Positions 1 to 8,472 of a DNA stretch of 17,435 bases are shown piece after piece. The notes under the pieces were generated by a model. That model was not told the DNA's origin, made no database searches, and saw only the letters and a list, made by a program, of their open reading frames with translations. Source of the DNA: JAZNQL01 sp045531205 (GTDB lineage: Bacteria; Bacillota; Clostridia; UMGS1883; UMGS1540); contig JAZSDN010000075.1 of NCBI GenBank assembly GCA_045531205.1, forward strand, positions 1 through 17,435, in the 5' to 3' direction. Positions within the stretch are counted from its first letter, which is position 1. The number at the start of each line of letters is the position of its first letter. A program made the translations under genes and the position numbers.

Positions 1-1032
1 AGAAAACAGCTTTTTATTACCGTAAGCCATTGAAAGCTTTGAAATGCGAAGTACATCATTTCCGCTTTCAAGACACTCGGGAAAGCAAAGACGTATATCC
101 TCGGGAGCATTCTCGGGCTTGTCTATTTTCTCCATTCTGTCAAGAGCCTTCATACGGCTCTCAGCGGCAATAATGTTCTTTTCTCTGTTCCATCGTCTCT
201 GTTGCTCGATAAATGCCTCTATCTTTGCAATTTCTCTCTGCTGGTTCTTATAGTGATGCTCAAGAACCTCTTTGTCCTTTTTCTTCTTTTCACAAAATAC
301 AGTATAGTTTCCGCTGTACAGCTTTGCCTTTTTGTTTTCAATATCAAGTATCTTGTTTGTTACCTTGTCAAGAAAATATCTGTCGTGGGATATTACAATA
401 AATGTTCCGCTAAACGAAGAAAGATAATTTTCCAAAAAAGCACAGCTTTCAATATCTAAATGGTTTGTAGGTTCGTCAAGCAAAAGAAAATCAGCATGGC
501 TTAAAAGCAACTTTGCAAGCATAGCTCTTGTTTTTTGCCCGCCCGAAAGGGAAGATACCGAAAGTTCAAGCTCACTTTCAGAAAAACCAAGACCCAAAAG
601 CATCGAGCGTGTTCTTGCACGGAAGGTAAGACCTTCATTCTGTTCATACTTTTCGCGCAGAGTATGTTGTAAGTTTACAAGTTTTTCGATATTATCGGGA
701 TTAGAATTAATTTGAGTTTCGATTTGTGAAAGCTTTTCTTCAATTTCAATAAGGTCAGAAAAAATATCCAAAACCTCGGAATATAAGCTTTTGTCAGAAT
801 CAGCAAAAACGTGCTGTTCCATATAATCTATTTTACAGCCTGACGCAATGGAAATACTGCCCGAATCAGCTCTCATTATATTTTTAATAATCTTAAAAAG
901 GGTAGTTTTACCAACCCCGTTTGAGCCGACAAATCCTACCCTGTCACCCTTTTCAATTGTAAAACTTAAATTGTCAAAAAGCACACGCTCTCCAAACGAG
1001 AGGTTTAAAGCGTGCACATCAAGTAAAGGCAT
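1..1032 (-). CDS. ABC-F family ATP-binding protein (C-terminal part outside window)
   Basis: The first 344 codons are visible and the gene runs off the left edge. The protein starts MPLLDVHALNLSFGERVLFD. It carries a complete first ABC domain with Walker A GSNGVGKTT, signature LSGGQKTR and Walker B FLLLDEPTNHLD, then a charged linker rich in K, E and Q, and then the start of a second ABC domain (DVLRISKLSMAYGNKKLF). Duplicated ABC domains with no membrane segment and the EPTNHLD motif are typical of ABC-F proteins. These are soluble ATPases that act at the ribosomal E site (translation factors or antibiotic protection); the subgroup cannot be assigned here. The ATG at 1030-1032 is preceded by an AGAAAGGA ribosome binding site. 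It begins 15 bp after the hisIE stop on the same strand, with no terminator between, so it is probably the last cistrons' neighbour in the his transcript. A direct link to histidine synthesis is not expected. Confidence 0.9.
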   Translation of the reverse strand, partial: MPLLDVHALNLSFGERVLFDNLSFTIEKGDRVGFVGSNGVGKTTLFKIIKNIMRADSGSISIASGCKIDYMEQHVFADSDKSLYSEVLDIFSDLIEIEEKLSQIETQINSNPDNIEKLVNLQHTLREKYEQNEGLTFRARTRSMLLGLGFSESELELSVSSLSGGQKTRAMLAKLLLSHADFLLLDEPTNHLDIESCAFLENYLSSFSGTFIVISHDRYFLDKVTNKILDIENKKAKLYSGNYTVFCEKKKKDKEVLEHHYKNQQREIAKIEAFIEQQRRWNREKNIIAAESRMKALDRMEKIDKPENAPEDIRLCFPECLESGNDVLRISKLSMAYGNKKLFS

Positions 1033-1047
1033 GTTAAAAATCCTTTC

Positions 1048-1701
1048 TTATTTCATTGTTTCCTGCTTTACCTTTTTATCAATAATATGGCGGGAAGCAA
1101 GCTCTTCTTTAATGTCCTGAACAGTTATGCCCATTTCCACCATAAGCACAAGTGTGTGGTATGCAAGGTCGGCAATTTCATAAACAGTTTCTTCCTTGCT
1201 ATCCTTCATAGCACCTATAATAACCTCGGTACACTCTTCGCCTACTTTTTTAAGGATTTTTTCTTTACCCTTCTCAAAAAGATATGTAGTGTACGAGCCT
1301 TCGGTCTTATCCTGCTTTCTGCTTATTAAAAGTCCGTACAAATCTTCAAGTGAAAAATCCTTTACACCTTCATATTCCTCGTTTTCAAAGAAAAGATTTG
1401 TAAAGCATGAATCTGTACCTAAATGGCAAGCAGGACCTTCTTTAATAACCTCGCATACCAAAGCATCATTGTCGCAGTCTGAAGTAATGCGTACAATATG
1501 CTGAATATTACCGCTTTCTTCGCCTTTTCTCCAAAGCTTTTGTCGCGAACGGGAATAAAAGCAGGTTCTGCCTTCTTTCATAGATATTTCAAGACTTTCC
1601 TGCGACATATATGCAACTGTAAGCACCTTTTTTGTAAAAAAGTCGGTTACAACACAAGGAATAAGTCCGTTTGAATCAAATTTAAGTTTATCAATATTCA
1701 T
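1048..1701 (-). CDS. hisIE: Bifunctional phosphoribosyl-AMP cyclohydrolase / phosphoribosyl-ATP pyrophosphatase
   Basis: This 217-residue fusion catalyses steps 2 and 3 of histidine synthesis: PR-ATP to PR-AMP, then ring opening to ProFAR. The N-terminal cyclohydrolase domain (about residues 5-110) has the metal-binding DCDND motif at 75-79 and Cys 76, 92 and 99 as likely zinc ligands. The C-terminal pyrophosphohydrolase domain (about 120-215) has GEECTEV at 154-160 and EIADLAYH from 175, the acidic Mg-binding helices of the MazG/HisE fold. Length is normal for HisIE. The ATG at 1701 starts after a single base following the hisF stop, so the two are probably translationally coupled. Identification is secure from both motifs and operon position. 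Confidence 0.96.
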   Translation of the reverse strand: MNIDKLKFDSNGLIPCVVTDFFTKKVLTVAYMSQESLEISMKEGRTCFYSRSRQKLWRKGEESGNIQHIVRITSDCDNDALVCEVIKEGPACHLGTDSCFTNLFFENEEYEGVKDFSLEDLYGLLISRKQDKTEGSYTTYLFEKGKEKILKKVGEECTEVIIGAMKDSKEETVYEIADLAYHTLVLMVEMGITVQDIKEELASRHIIDKKVKQETMK

Positions 1702-1702
1702 T

Positions 1703-2458
1703 TTAAAGCCTCATTTCAATATTGTTTTGGTTAAGATAATTTTTTAAATCCTTTATGCTCACTTCCTTGAAGTGGAAAATTGAAGCCGCAAGCCCCGCAC
1801 TTACCGAAGTGGTTTCAAAAAGAGTTTTAAAATGCTCCATATTACCGGCACCGCCCGAAGCAATTACAGGTATAGATACCAAAGAACATATTTTTTGTAA
1901 AAGCTCAATATCAAAGCCCTGTTTTACTCCGTCTGTGTCAATGCTGTTTATAACAAGCTCTCCGGCACCGTTTTCCTGCCCAAAAACAGCCCACTCTAGT
2001 GCATCCATCCCCGTATCTTCTCTGCCGCCCTTTACAAAAACGTGGAATTCGCCGTTAACTCTTTTTACGTCCATAGAAAGAACAACACACTGATTTCCGT
2101 ATTTTAAAGCAGCTTCCTTAATTAAATCAGGATTTTTACACGCACCTGAATTTACGCTTACCTTATCTGCACCGCATTTTAAAACACGGTCAAAATCGTC
2201 AATAGTATTTATGCTTCCTCCAACAGTCAGGGGAATAAAAATTTCTTTTGCAACATCCTGCAAAACATCTGTAAAAAGAGCTCTGCCTTCGTGGCTTGCA
2301 GTAATATCGTAAAAAACAAGCTCGTCAGCTCCGCTTGTATTATAGAATTTAGCAAGCTCCACAGGGGAGGCTATTTCTCTTATGCCCTGAAAGTTTACAC
2401 CCTTACATACTTTACCGTCGCGTATGTCAAGGCAAGGGATAATTCTTTTTGTAATCAT
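1703..2458 (-). CDS. hisF: Imidazole glycerol phosphate synthase, cyclase subunit HisF
   Basis: The 251-residue beta/alpha-barrel protein converts PRFAR, using ammonia from HisH, into imidazole glycerol phosphate and AICAR. The catalytic acids Asp11 (IIPCLDIRDGKVCKG) and Asp130 (VLSMDVKRVNG) are both at their standard positions. The phosphate-binding glycine segments LTVGGSI (about 77-83) and IASGGAG are present. It overlaps the end of hisA by 4 bp (ATGA-type overlap at 2455-2458), as expected for adjacent barrel paralogues in one operon. Its partner hisH is one gene further upstream. Confidence 0.97.
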   Translation of the reverse strand: MITKRIIPCLDIRDGKVCKGVNFQGIREIASPVELAKFYNTSGADELVFYDITASHEGRALFTDVLQDVAKEIFIPLTVGGSINTIDDFDRVLKCGADKVSVNSGACKNPDLIKEAALKYGNQCVVLSMDVKRVNGEFHVFVKGGREDTGMDALEWAVFGQENGAGELVINSIDTDGVKQGFDIELLQKICSLVSIPVIASGGAGNMEHFKTLFETTSVSAGLAASIFHFKEVSIKDLKNYLNQNNIEMRL

Positions 2459-3174
2459 ATATCCTCCGCAAGTTCTAAAACACGCTTTAAATCAAGCTTT
2501 TTCTCATAAATTGCTTTGCCTACAATAGCACCGTAGGTACCTATTTTGCAAAGCTCGCAAATTTCGTTTTCAAACGAAATTCCGCCTGAAGCTATTATGT
2601 TAAGATTTTTAATTTTGGCAAGTTCTCTGTAAATATCAAGATTTGTGCCAGAAAGTGCACCGTCTTTTGAAATGTCGGTATAAATTACAGTACAAACACC
2701 TAATGCGGCAAGCTCACGGCAAAAATCAACACCGTCTTTTTCTGTGCTTTCAAGCCAGCCCGATATTGCAACCTTGCCGTCTTTTGTGTCAACCCCAACT
2801 GCAACCTTTTCTTTGTAAACAGATATAGCTTCCTTTAAAAATTCAGGGTTTTGCAATGCTGCTGTGCCTATTATAGTGCGGTTTATACCTATATCAATAT
2901 AACTTTTTATTCTTTCCATATTTCTTATACCGCCGCCAAGCTCGGTAAAAAGGTTACAGGAAGAATTTATTTTTTCAATAACATCAAAGTTCCTTGGAGA
3001 ACCTTCCTTTGCACCGTCAAGGTCAACAATGTGAAGGTTTGATGCACCAGCCGCTTCAAATTGTTTTGCAATTTCAACAGGGTTATCAGAATATGAAGTC
3101 ATATCATTGTAATCGCCGAATTTTAATCTTACAACGCGGCCACCGCGTAAATCTATTGCAGGGAAAATTTTCAT
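2455..3174 (-). CDS. hisA: ProFAR isomerase HisA
   Basis: This is the 239-residue phosphoribosylformimino-5-aminoimidazole carboxamide ribotide isomerase, which performs an Amadori rearrangement in histidine synthesis. Asp8 in MKIFPAIDLRGGRVVRL and Asp129-Thr130 in GVDTKDGKVAISGW are the catalytic pair. The phosphate-binding loops TELGGGIRN (about 77-85) and IIASGGI are visible. The gene starts 3 bp after the hisH stop and overlaps hisF by 4 bp. The HisA-specific GW after the second Asp, and the length, separate it from HisF. No sign of the dual-function PriA form is seen, and no tryptophan genes are nearby. Confidence 0.97.
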   Translation of the reverse strand: MKIFPAIDLRGGRVVRLKFGDYNDMTSYSDNPVEIAKQFEAAGASNLHIVDLDGAKEGSPRNFDVIEKINSSCNLFTELGGGIRNMERIKSYIDIGINRTIIGTAALQNPEFLKEAISVYKEKVAVGVDTKDGKVAISGWLESTEKDGVDFCRELAALGVCTVIYTDISKDGALSGTNLDIYRELAKIKNLNIIASGGISFENEICELCKIGTYGAIVGKAIYEKKLDLKRVLELAEDI

Positions 3175-3177
3175 AAA

Positions 3178-3780
3178 TTAAACCTCCGTAAAGCCCTTTA
3201 AAATAGCAAGACCAACATCTCCGCTTTTTTCGGGATGAAACTGTGTTCCAAAAACATTGCCGTTTGCAACAACTCCGGCAACATCAACACCATAGTTTGA
3301 AGTTGCAACCAAAGCCTCGTCACAGTTTTTTGCATAGTATGAGTGAACGTAATAAACATAATCGCCTTCTTTTATATACTTAAGCAAAGGGGAGCTTTTA
3401 ACAAAATCAAGCTTGTTCCAGCCCATGTGTGGAACAGTAAGCGAAATATCTTCTTCCAAAGGACAAATGTCACCCTTTATAAGACCTAATCCCTTATGTT
3501 CGCCATACTCGTAGCTTTTTTCAAACAAAAGCTGCATACCAAGACAAATACCCAAAATGGGTTTACCTTTTCTTGCCTGCTCACATACAAGGTCTGCCAT
3601 ACCGGAATCAAATAAAAGCTTTGCCGCATCTTCAAAAGCACCAACACCCGGGAGAATAATGCGGTCAGCTTGTTCAATTTTTTGTTTATCGGAGGTAAAT
3701 TCAAATTCAGCACCAATAGCTTTTAATGATGCCGAAACTGAAAAAATATTACCTACACCGTAGTCAATTAAAGCTATCAT
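3178..3780 (-). CDS. hisH: Imidazole glycerol phosphate synthase, glutamine amidotransferase subunit HisH
   Basis: The 200-residue class I glutamine amidotransferase hydrolyses glutamine and passes ammonia to HisF. The nucleophile is Cys79 in the elbow PILGICLGMQLLFE, and the triad is completed by His182 and Glu184 in TQFHPEKSGD. The N-terminal DYGVGNIFSV and the LPGVGAF oxyanion segment are typical of HisH. It overlaps hisB by 4 bp at 3777-3780 and is followed by hisA after 3 bp, giving the common hisBHAF order. Confidence 0.97.
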   Translation of the reverse strand: MIALIDYGVGNIFSVSASLKAIGAEFEFTSDKQKIEQADRIILPGVGAFEDAAKLLFDSGMADLVCEQARKGKPILGICLGMQLLFEKSYEYGEHKGLGLIKGDICPLEEDISLTVPHMGWNKLDFVKSSPLLKYIKEGDYVYYVHSYYAKNCDEALVATSNYGVDVAGVVANGNVFGTQFHPEKSGDVGLAILKGFTEV

Positions 3781-4367
3781 AAAATTGTGCCTTTCGTTGA
3801 GGGAATAGAGTTTTCGTCACGCTTGTTTATTGCTACCGCGGAAGATAAAGTGCGTGCAAAGGATTTAAAAGTGCCTTCAACAATGTGGTGCGAATTTTTA
3901 CCTGCAAGCTGCTTTATGTGTAGGGAACAACCTAAAGCACGAGTGAAAGCAAGGAAAAATTCATCAACAAGCTCTGTTTCAAAAGTACCAAGCTTTTTAG
4001 TTGCAATATCAAGGTCAGAAGCATAAAAACTGCGTCCGCCAATGTCTATTGAAGTTAAAATCAAAGCTTCGTCCATGGGAAGAATAAAGAAACCGTAGCG
4101 TGTAATGCCTCTCATATCGCCTAAAGCTTCTTTTATTGCATTACCAAGCACAATACCGCAGTCTTCAACCGTGTGGTGAGCATCAACCACCATATCACCC
4201 TTGCAGCAAACGTTTAAATCAAACATTGCATGCTTTGCAAAAAGAGTGAGCATGTGGTCAAAAAAACCGCAGCCTGTATCAATTTGCGAACTTCCTGTCC
4301 CGTCAAGATTCAAAGTAAGTTCAATCTGTGTTTCGTTTGTGTTTCTTTTTATGCTGGAGCTTCTCAT
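3777..4367 (-). CDS. hisB: Imidazoleglycerol-phosphate dehydratase (monofunctional HisB)
   Basis: The 196-residue enzyme dehydrates imidazole glycerol phosphate to imidazole acetol phosphate. The two manganese-binding HHxxE motifs are present: HHTVE at 64-68 and HHIVE at 160-164, and DTGCGFFDHML at 30-40 is also characteristic. Length matches the monofunctional form, so the N-terminal histidinol-phosphatase domain found in E. coli HisB is absent. The phosphatase step must therefore be done by another protein, and none is encoded in this window. It overlaps hisC and hisH by 4 bp each. Confidence 0.97.
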   Translation of the reverse strand: MRSSSIKRNTNETQIELTLNLDGTGSSQIDTGCGFFDHMLTLFAKHAMFDLNVCCKGDMVVDAHHTVEDCGIVLGNAIKEALGDMRGITRYGFFILPMDEALILTSIDIGGRSFYASDLDIATKKLGTFETELVDEFFLAFTRALGCSLHIKQLAGKNSHHIVEGTFKSFARTLSSAVAINKRDENSIPSTKGTIL

Positions 4368-5425
4368 ATTAAATCCTCCGTAATGGTTTTTATTTTTGAA
4401 ATAAAGTATTCCATTTCTTCATCTGTACCAATGCTTATTCTTATAAAATCAGAAATACGCGGGCTTGAAAAATGTCTTATTAAAATACCTTCATCCTTTA
4501 ATCTTAAATAAAGCTTTTCGCCATCAATCAAAGGATGCTTTGCAAAAATGAAATTGCTTTTTGAGGGGATAACAAAGAACCCTAAATCAGTTAAAGCCTT
4601 TTCGGTTTTCTCTCTTGTAGCAATAACCTTTTTAACACATTCTTCAAAATATGTAACATCCTCCATAGCAGCCTGTCCCGCTAAAAGCGAGAGCCTGTTA
4701 ATGTTATACGGATTAAAAGAATATTTCATCTTATTCAAATCCGAAATAAGTTCTTTGTTACCTATAGCAAAACCTATTCTTGCTCCTGCAAGACTTCTTG
4801 ATTTCGAGAAGGTGGAAACCACAAGTAAATTTTCGTACTTTTTGGTAAGTCCTACTGCACTTTCACCACCAAAATCAACATAAGCTTCGTCAATTATAAC
4901 TACACTGTCAGGATTTTGTGCTACAATTTCTTCAATTTCTAATAAAGAAAGAGCAAGACCTGTAGGTGCATTTGGGTTTGCAATAAAAATTGCTTTATGT
5001 TTTTGATAATAATCTTTCGGATTTATACTAAAATCATCGCAAAGCGGAATAATTTCATAATTTACACTGAATAAAGCCGCAAAAACCTTGTAAAAACCGT
5101 AGGTTATATCAGCAAAACAAGCACCATTCTGACAAAACGCCAAAAAACAAAATGCCAGTATTTCGTCAGAGCCGTTACCTGCAATAACATTTTCGGGCAA
5201 AACCGAATAGTTTTTTGCAATAGCCGAAACAAGACCTTTTAAAGTAGGGTCAGGATAAAGCTTCAACGCCGATTTTTCGTTATCATTTATCGCCTCTAAA
5301 ACCTTTGGTGAAGGGGGATAGGGATTTTCGTTTGTGTTTAACTTTATGTATTTTTTATCAATAGGCTGTTCGCCCGGGGTATAGGCAGAAAGCGAAGAAT
5401 ATTTGTTATCTAAAAATCTGCTCAT
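4364..5425 (-). CDS. hisC: Histidinol-phosphate aminotransferase HisC
   Basis: The 353-residue PLP-dependent aminotransferase (fold type I) transfers an amino group from glutamate to imidazole acetol phosphate. Visible features are IKLNTNENPYPPSP near the N-terminus (27-40), NGSDEIL (84-90), the substrate-side NPNAPTG (150-156), Asp179 in IIDEAYVDFG that contacts the PLP ring nitrogen, and the Schiff-base Lys208 in STFSKSRSLAGARIGF. Length is normal. It overlaps both hisD and hisB by 4 bp. The operon position supports HisC over other class I/II aminotransferases. Confidence 0.96.
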   Translation of the reverse strand: MSRFLDNKYSSLSAYTPGEQPIDKKYIKLNTNENPYPPSPKVLEAINDNEKSALKLYPDPTLKGLVSAIAKNYSVLPENVIAGNGSDEILAFCFLAFCQNGACFADITYGFYKVFAALFSVNYEIIPLCDDFSINPKDYYQKHKAIFIANPNAPTGLALSLLEIEEIVAQNPDSVVIIDEAYVDFGGESAVGLTKKYENLLVVSTFSKSRSLAGARIGFAIGNKELISDLNKMKYSFNPYNINRLSLLAGQAAMEDVTYFEECVKKVIATREKTEKALTDLGFFVIPSKSNFIFAKHPLIDGEKLYLRLKDEGILIRHFSSPRISDFIRISIGTDEEMEYFISKIKTITEDLI

Positions 5426-6705
5426 TTTTGATTCTCCATTCTTACTCCTACAGCATTTGCGTGTGCGTCAAGCCCTTCTCTTTGAGCAAAATCCATAATT
5501 TTATCTCCTATTTCACAAAGAGCACGGCTTGAATATTCAATAAACGAGGATTTTTTAATAAAATCGTCAACCGATAAGGGGGATGAAAACTTTGCAGTAC
5601 CCGAGGTTGGCAAAGTATGATTCGGACCTGCCATATAATCGCCAAGCGATTCAGGAGTGTTTTTTCCAATAAAAATACTACCTGCATTTTTCACAAGGTC
5701 AAGATAGTCGCGTGCATTTTCAATACAAAGCTCTAAATGCTCGGGGGCAATAAAGTTTGCCGCTTCAATAACCTGATAAATACTGTCACAAATAATTATT
5801 TTGCCGTTATTATCAATGGACTCTCTTGCAATTTCATATCTTGGTAATTTTGCTAGCTGAAGTTCAACTTCGTTTGCAACTTTTTGTGCAAGCTCTTCCG
5901 AATCTGTGCACAATACTGCCGAAGCCATTTTGTCGTGCTCTGCCTGTGAAAGAAGGTCAGCAGCAACAAAAGAGGGGTCAGCAGTTTTATCAGCACAAAC
6001 CAAAATTTCGCTTGGACCTGCTATCATATCAATGCTTACCCTTCCAAAAACCTGACGCTTTGCAGTAGCTACAAAAATATTACCGGGGCCTACTATTTTA
6101 TAAACACGGGGAACAGTTTCTGTACCATAAGCCAAAGCCGCAACAGCCTGTGCACCGCCTATTTTAAAAATTCTGTCAACTCCTGCAATTTTTGCAGCAG
6201 AGAGTACATGGGGGTTTATTTTACCGTCTTTCCCTGGTGGTGTCACCATTACAATTTCGGAAACACCGGCAGTTTTAGCAGGAATTGCATTCATTAAAAC
6301 TGTGCTTGGGTAGCTGGCAGTACCGCCCGGCACATAAATTCCAACCTTTTCAATGGGAGTTATTTTTTGCCCAAGCAAAATATCATCTGCAGGCGAGAAC
6401 GAAAAACCGCTTCGCACCTGTTTTTTATGAAATTCAGATATATTTTTGTGTGCAAGCTTTAATGTTTCAATAAATTTTGCATCTGTGTTTTCAAAAGCCT
6501 CGTCAATTTCTTCCTCTGTTACTTCTAAAGAAGAAAGTGATACCTTGTCAAACTTTTCTTCGTACTCAAAAAGAGCCGCATCTCCTCTTTTTGCAACATC
6601 AAAAACAATGTCCGAAACAATTTTTTCTATATTATCAAAAGTTTCTTCATTTCTTGCAAAAATATCTTCTAATTTTATTTCCGATAATTTATAAGTTTTA
6701 ATCAT
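5422..6705 (-). CDS. hisD: Histidinol dehydrogenase HisD
   Basis: The 427-residue zinc enzyme performs the last two NAD-dependent oxidations, from histidinol to histidine. Recognisable segments are YVPGGTASYPSTVLMNA (about 124-140), IVGPGNIFVATAKR (204-217), AGPSEILVCADKTADP (229-244), LLSQAEHD (251-258) with a zinc-ligand His, and the general base pair Glu322-His323 in APEHLEL. The C-terminal GLDAHANAVGVRM contains the last zinc-ligand histidine. It overlaps hisG by 8 bp and hisC by 4 bp. Length and motifs are full and intact. Confidence 0.97.
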   Translation of the reverse strand: MIKTYKLSEIKLEDIFARNEETFDNIEKIVSDIVFDVAKRGDAALFEYEEKFDKVSLSSLEVTEEEIDEAFENTDAKFIETLKLAHKNISEFHKKQVRSGFSFSPADDILLGQKITPIEKVGIYVPGGTASYPSTVLMNAIPAKTAGVSEIVMVTPPGKDGKINPHVLSAAKIAGVDRIFKIGGAQAVAALAYGTETVPRVYKIVGPGNIFVATAKRQVFGRVSIDMIAGPSEILVCADKTADPSFVAADLLSQAEHDKMASAVLCTDSEELAQKVANEVELQLAKLPRYEIARESIDNNGKIIICDSIYQVIEAANFIAPEHLELCIENARDYLDLVKNAGSIFIGKNTPESLGDYMAGPNHTLPTSGTAKFSSPLSVDDFIKKSSFIEYSSRALCEIGDKIMDFAQREGLDAHANAVGVRMENQK

Positions 6706-7324
6706 TTATGGTTACCTCTGAAAGACCTTCAAGAATTTGTGTTATTTCACGGTTTTTAAATTTAAAACTGCTTTTATTTGCAATAAACACAGCATTTACG
6801 GGTGCAACAGTTTCAAAAACTCTCATATCATTTTCTTTTAATGTCGAGCCTGTTTCAACAATATCTACAATAACGTCCGAAAGACCTACCGCAGCAGCAA
6901 GCTCAACCGAGCCGTTAAGCTTAATTATTTCAATGTTTCTGTTTTGCTTGCGATAATATTTTGCCGCAACGTGAGGGTATTTTGTTGCAACCTTCAAAAC
7001 GCTTTCGTTATCGGGAATATAGTCGTTTTTTGCAGCAACAGCAAGAGAACATTTGCCAAGATTCAAGTCTAAAAGCTCATAAACATCGGGTTCTGTTTCA
7101 AGTAAAACGTCTTTTCCTACAACGCCGATGTCCGCAACACCGTGAGATACATAAATCCCAACATCACTTGGTTTAATAAGCTGATAGCTTACACCGTTTT
7201 CTTTATTTTCTATTACAAGCTTTCTGTTTTCGCTGTAAAACTCGGGGCAGGCAAGACCGAGTGATTCAAAAAGCGAGAAAACCTTGTTTCCAAGTCTGCC
7301 TTTGGGCAGTGCAATATTAAGCAT
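6698..7324 (-). CDS. hisG: ATP phosphoribosyltransferase, short form HisG(S)
   Basis: At 208 residues this is the short form of the first committed enzyme (ATP + PRPP to PR-ATP). It has the catalytic two-lobed core (LPKGRLGNKVFSLFESLG at the start, DIGVVGKDVLLE, and the PRPP-binding loop DIVETGSTLKENDM) and lacks the C-terminal histidine-binding ACT-like domain of the long form. Short HisG needs HisZ as activator and for feedback sensitivity, and hisZ lies immediately upstream with an 8-bp overlap. It also overlaps hisD by 8 bp. Confidence 0.97.
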   Translation of the reverse strand: MLNIALPKGRLGNKVFSLFESLGLACPEFYSENRKLVIENKENGVSYQLIKPSDVGIYVSHGVADIGVVGKDVLLETEPDVYELLDLNLGKCSLAVAAKNDYIPDNESVLKVATKYPHVAAKYYRKQNRNIEIIKLNGSVELAAAVGLSDVIVDIVETGSTLKENDMRVFETVAPVNAVFIANKSSFKFKNREITQILEGLSEVTIND

Positions 7325-8420
7325 TTTCGGTCACCTCCACAGAATTTTCTTTTATGTAAAAGATTTTTTTAGATTTTGTATCAGTATAAGTCTGTACATT
7401 AAAGGTTTTACCTTCCTCGCAAAGCTTGTTCACAGTTTCAAAAAGCAGGGAAAGATTACTTTTTTCATCGTATATAACTGCAATGTCAGCATTTTTGTTT
7501 TTAGATTTGCCTAAAAATCTTTCTATTGAATCAAAATAAACAGCAAAGCCTATTGCCTGCAAAGCCTTTTTATTCATTTTGGTAAGCAAACCATCATAAC
7601 GTCCTCCGCTTAAAACAGAGCGGGGTATGCCTTCAATAAATCCCGAAAAAACAAGTCCGTTATAGTATTCGGTATCGTTTATTATTGAAAAATCAATGTA
7701 AAGCTTATTTTCAAATCCTGAATTTGAAAGAAGAGTGTAAAGCTTTTCCATTTCAATATAGGCTTTCTCCATTTTTTCAGAACATACAATAGCTTTAAGC
7801 TCAGAAAGAGATGAAGCAGAGGATAAAGCAATAAACTTTTCTGCAAATTCTTCCGAAACATTTTTTTCATTACAGTAAAGCTTAATACTGCGTGCATTCT
7901 TCTGTGCCAGGAACTTAAGCATTCCGTGCGAGTGTGAAGGAAGTCCCGCAGCCTCAAAAAGAGCTGTAAGAAAACCTACATGTGCAACAGAAAGAATATA
8001 ATTTTCTGATATGCACTCTAAAGTACGCATTGCAAGTGATAAAACCTCGCACATAACATACATATCAACCTTGCCTACATATTCAAGCCCGGTCTGGGGA
8101 ATTTCGCATATTTCGTTATTTGCCTTTGAAACTCTGTAAACATTCTCTGTATAAAAACGTTTGTCAGGCACAAGGGGAGTGGCAGGGGTATTTTTTAAAA
8201 TACTTAAAGTTATATCAGGCTTTAAAGCCATAAGCTTGCCGTCAAGACCGGGGAATGTAATAATGTGCTCTCCTCTTAAAAAGCTTTTATTTTCAAGATA
8301 AAAATCATACTCTTCAAACTTTTCCATACGGAATTTTTTATATCCGAACTGGCTGTAAAGTTGGGCGAGTACAAAAGGAATTTCTTCATCTTTTCTTAAA
8401 TTTTCAATATTAAAACGCAT
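7317..8420 (-). CDS. hisZ: ATP phosphoribosyltransferase regulatory subunit HisZ
   Basis: The 367-residue protein is a paralogue of the class II histidyl-tRNA synthetase catalytic domain with no anticodon-binding domain. It forms a hetero-oligomer with short HisG and mediates histidine feedback. Class II-like segments are visible: MALKPDITLSI (about 66-76), TENVYRV, GLEYVGKVD and the motif 3-like SGGRYDGLLTK. Partnership with the neighbouring short hisG makes the call firm over a true HisRS. The ATG at 8418-8420 is preceded by a GAGGTG ribosome binding site. It is the first gene of the operon, about 17-20 nt downstream of the predicted transcription start. Confidence 0.95.
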   Translation of the reverse strand: MRFNIENLRKDEEIPFVLAQLYSQFGYKKFRMEKFEEYDFYLENKSFLRGEHIITFPGLDGKLMALKPDITLSILKNTPATPLVPDKRFYTENVYRVSKANNEICEIPQTGLEYVGKVDMYVMCEVLSLAMRTLECISENYILSVAHVGFLTALFEAAGLPSHSHGMLKFLAQKNARSIKLYCNEKNVSEEFAEKFIALSSASSLSELKAIVCSEKMEKAYIEMEKLYTLLSNSGFENKLYIDFSIINDTEYYNGLVFSGFIEGIPRSVLSGGRYDGLLTKMNKKALQAIGFAVYFDSIERFLGKSKNKNADIAVIYDEKSNLSLLFETVNKLCEEGKTFNVQTYTDTKSKKIFYIKENSVEVTENA

Positions 8421-8443
8421 GTTTTTTTCACCTCATGGGACAC

Positions 8444-8472
8444 AGTATAGCACGTTTTAACGCTTTAGTCAA
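8444..8472 (-). promoter_or_regulatory. Vegetative (sigma-A type) promoter of the his operon
   Basis: On the minus strand TTGACT (8467-8472) and TATACT (8444-8449) are separated by exactly 17 bp, 24 bp upstream of the hisZ ATG. The match is 5 of 6 for each box. The predicted leader is only about 17-20 nt, which leaves no room for a T-box or a leader-peptide attenuator. Confidence 0.8.

Noticed and set aside
1087..1504. Plus-strand open frames over hisIE and other his genes
   Set aside because: They lie antisense to secure genes, lack ribosome binding sites and have composition typical of shadow frames.
8421..8466. T-box or leader-peptide attenuator before hisZ
   Set aside because: The promoter boxes leave a leader of only about 20 nt, with no room for a specifier stem, His codons or a terminator/antiterminator pair.
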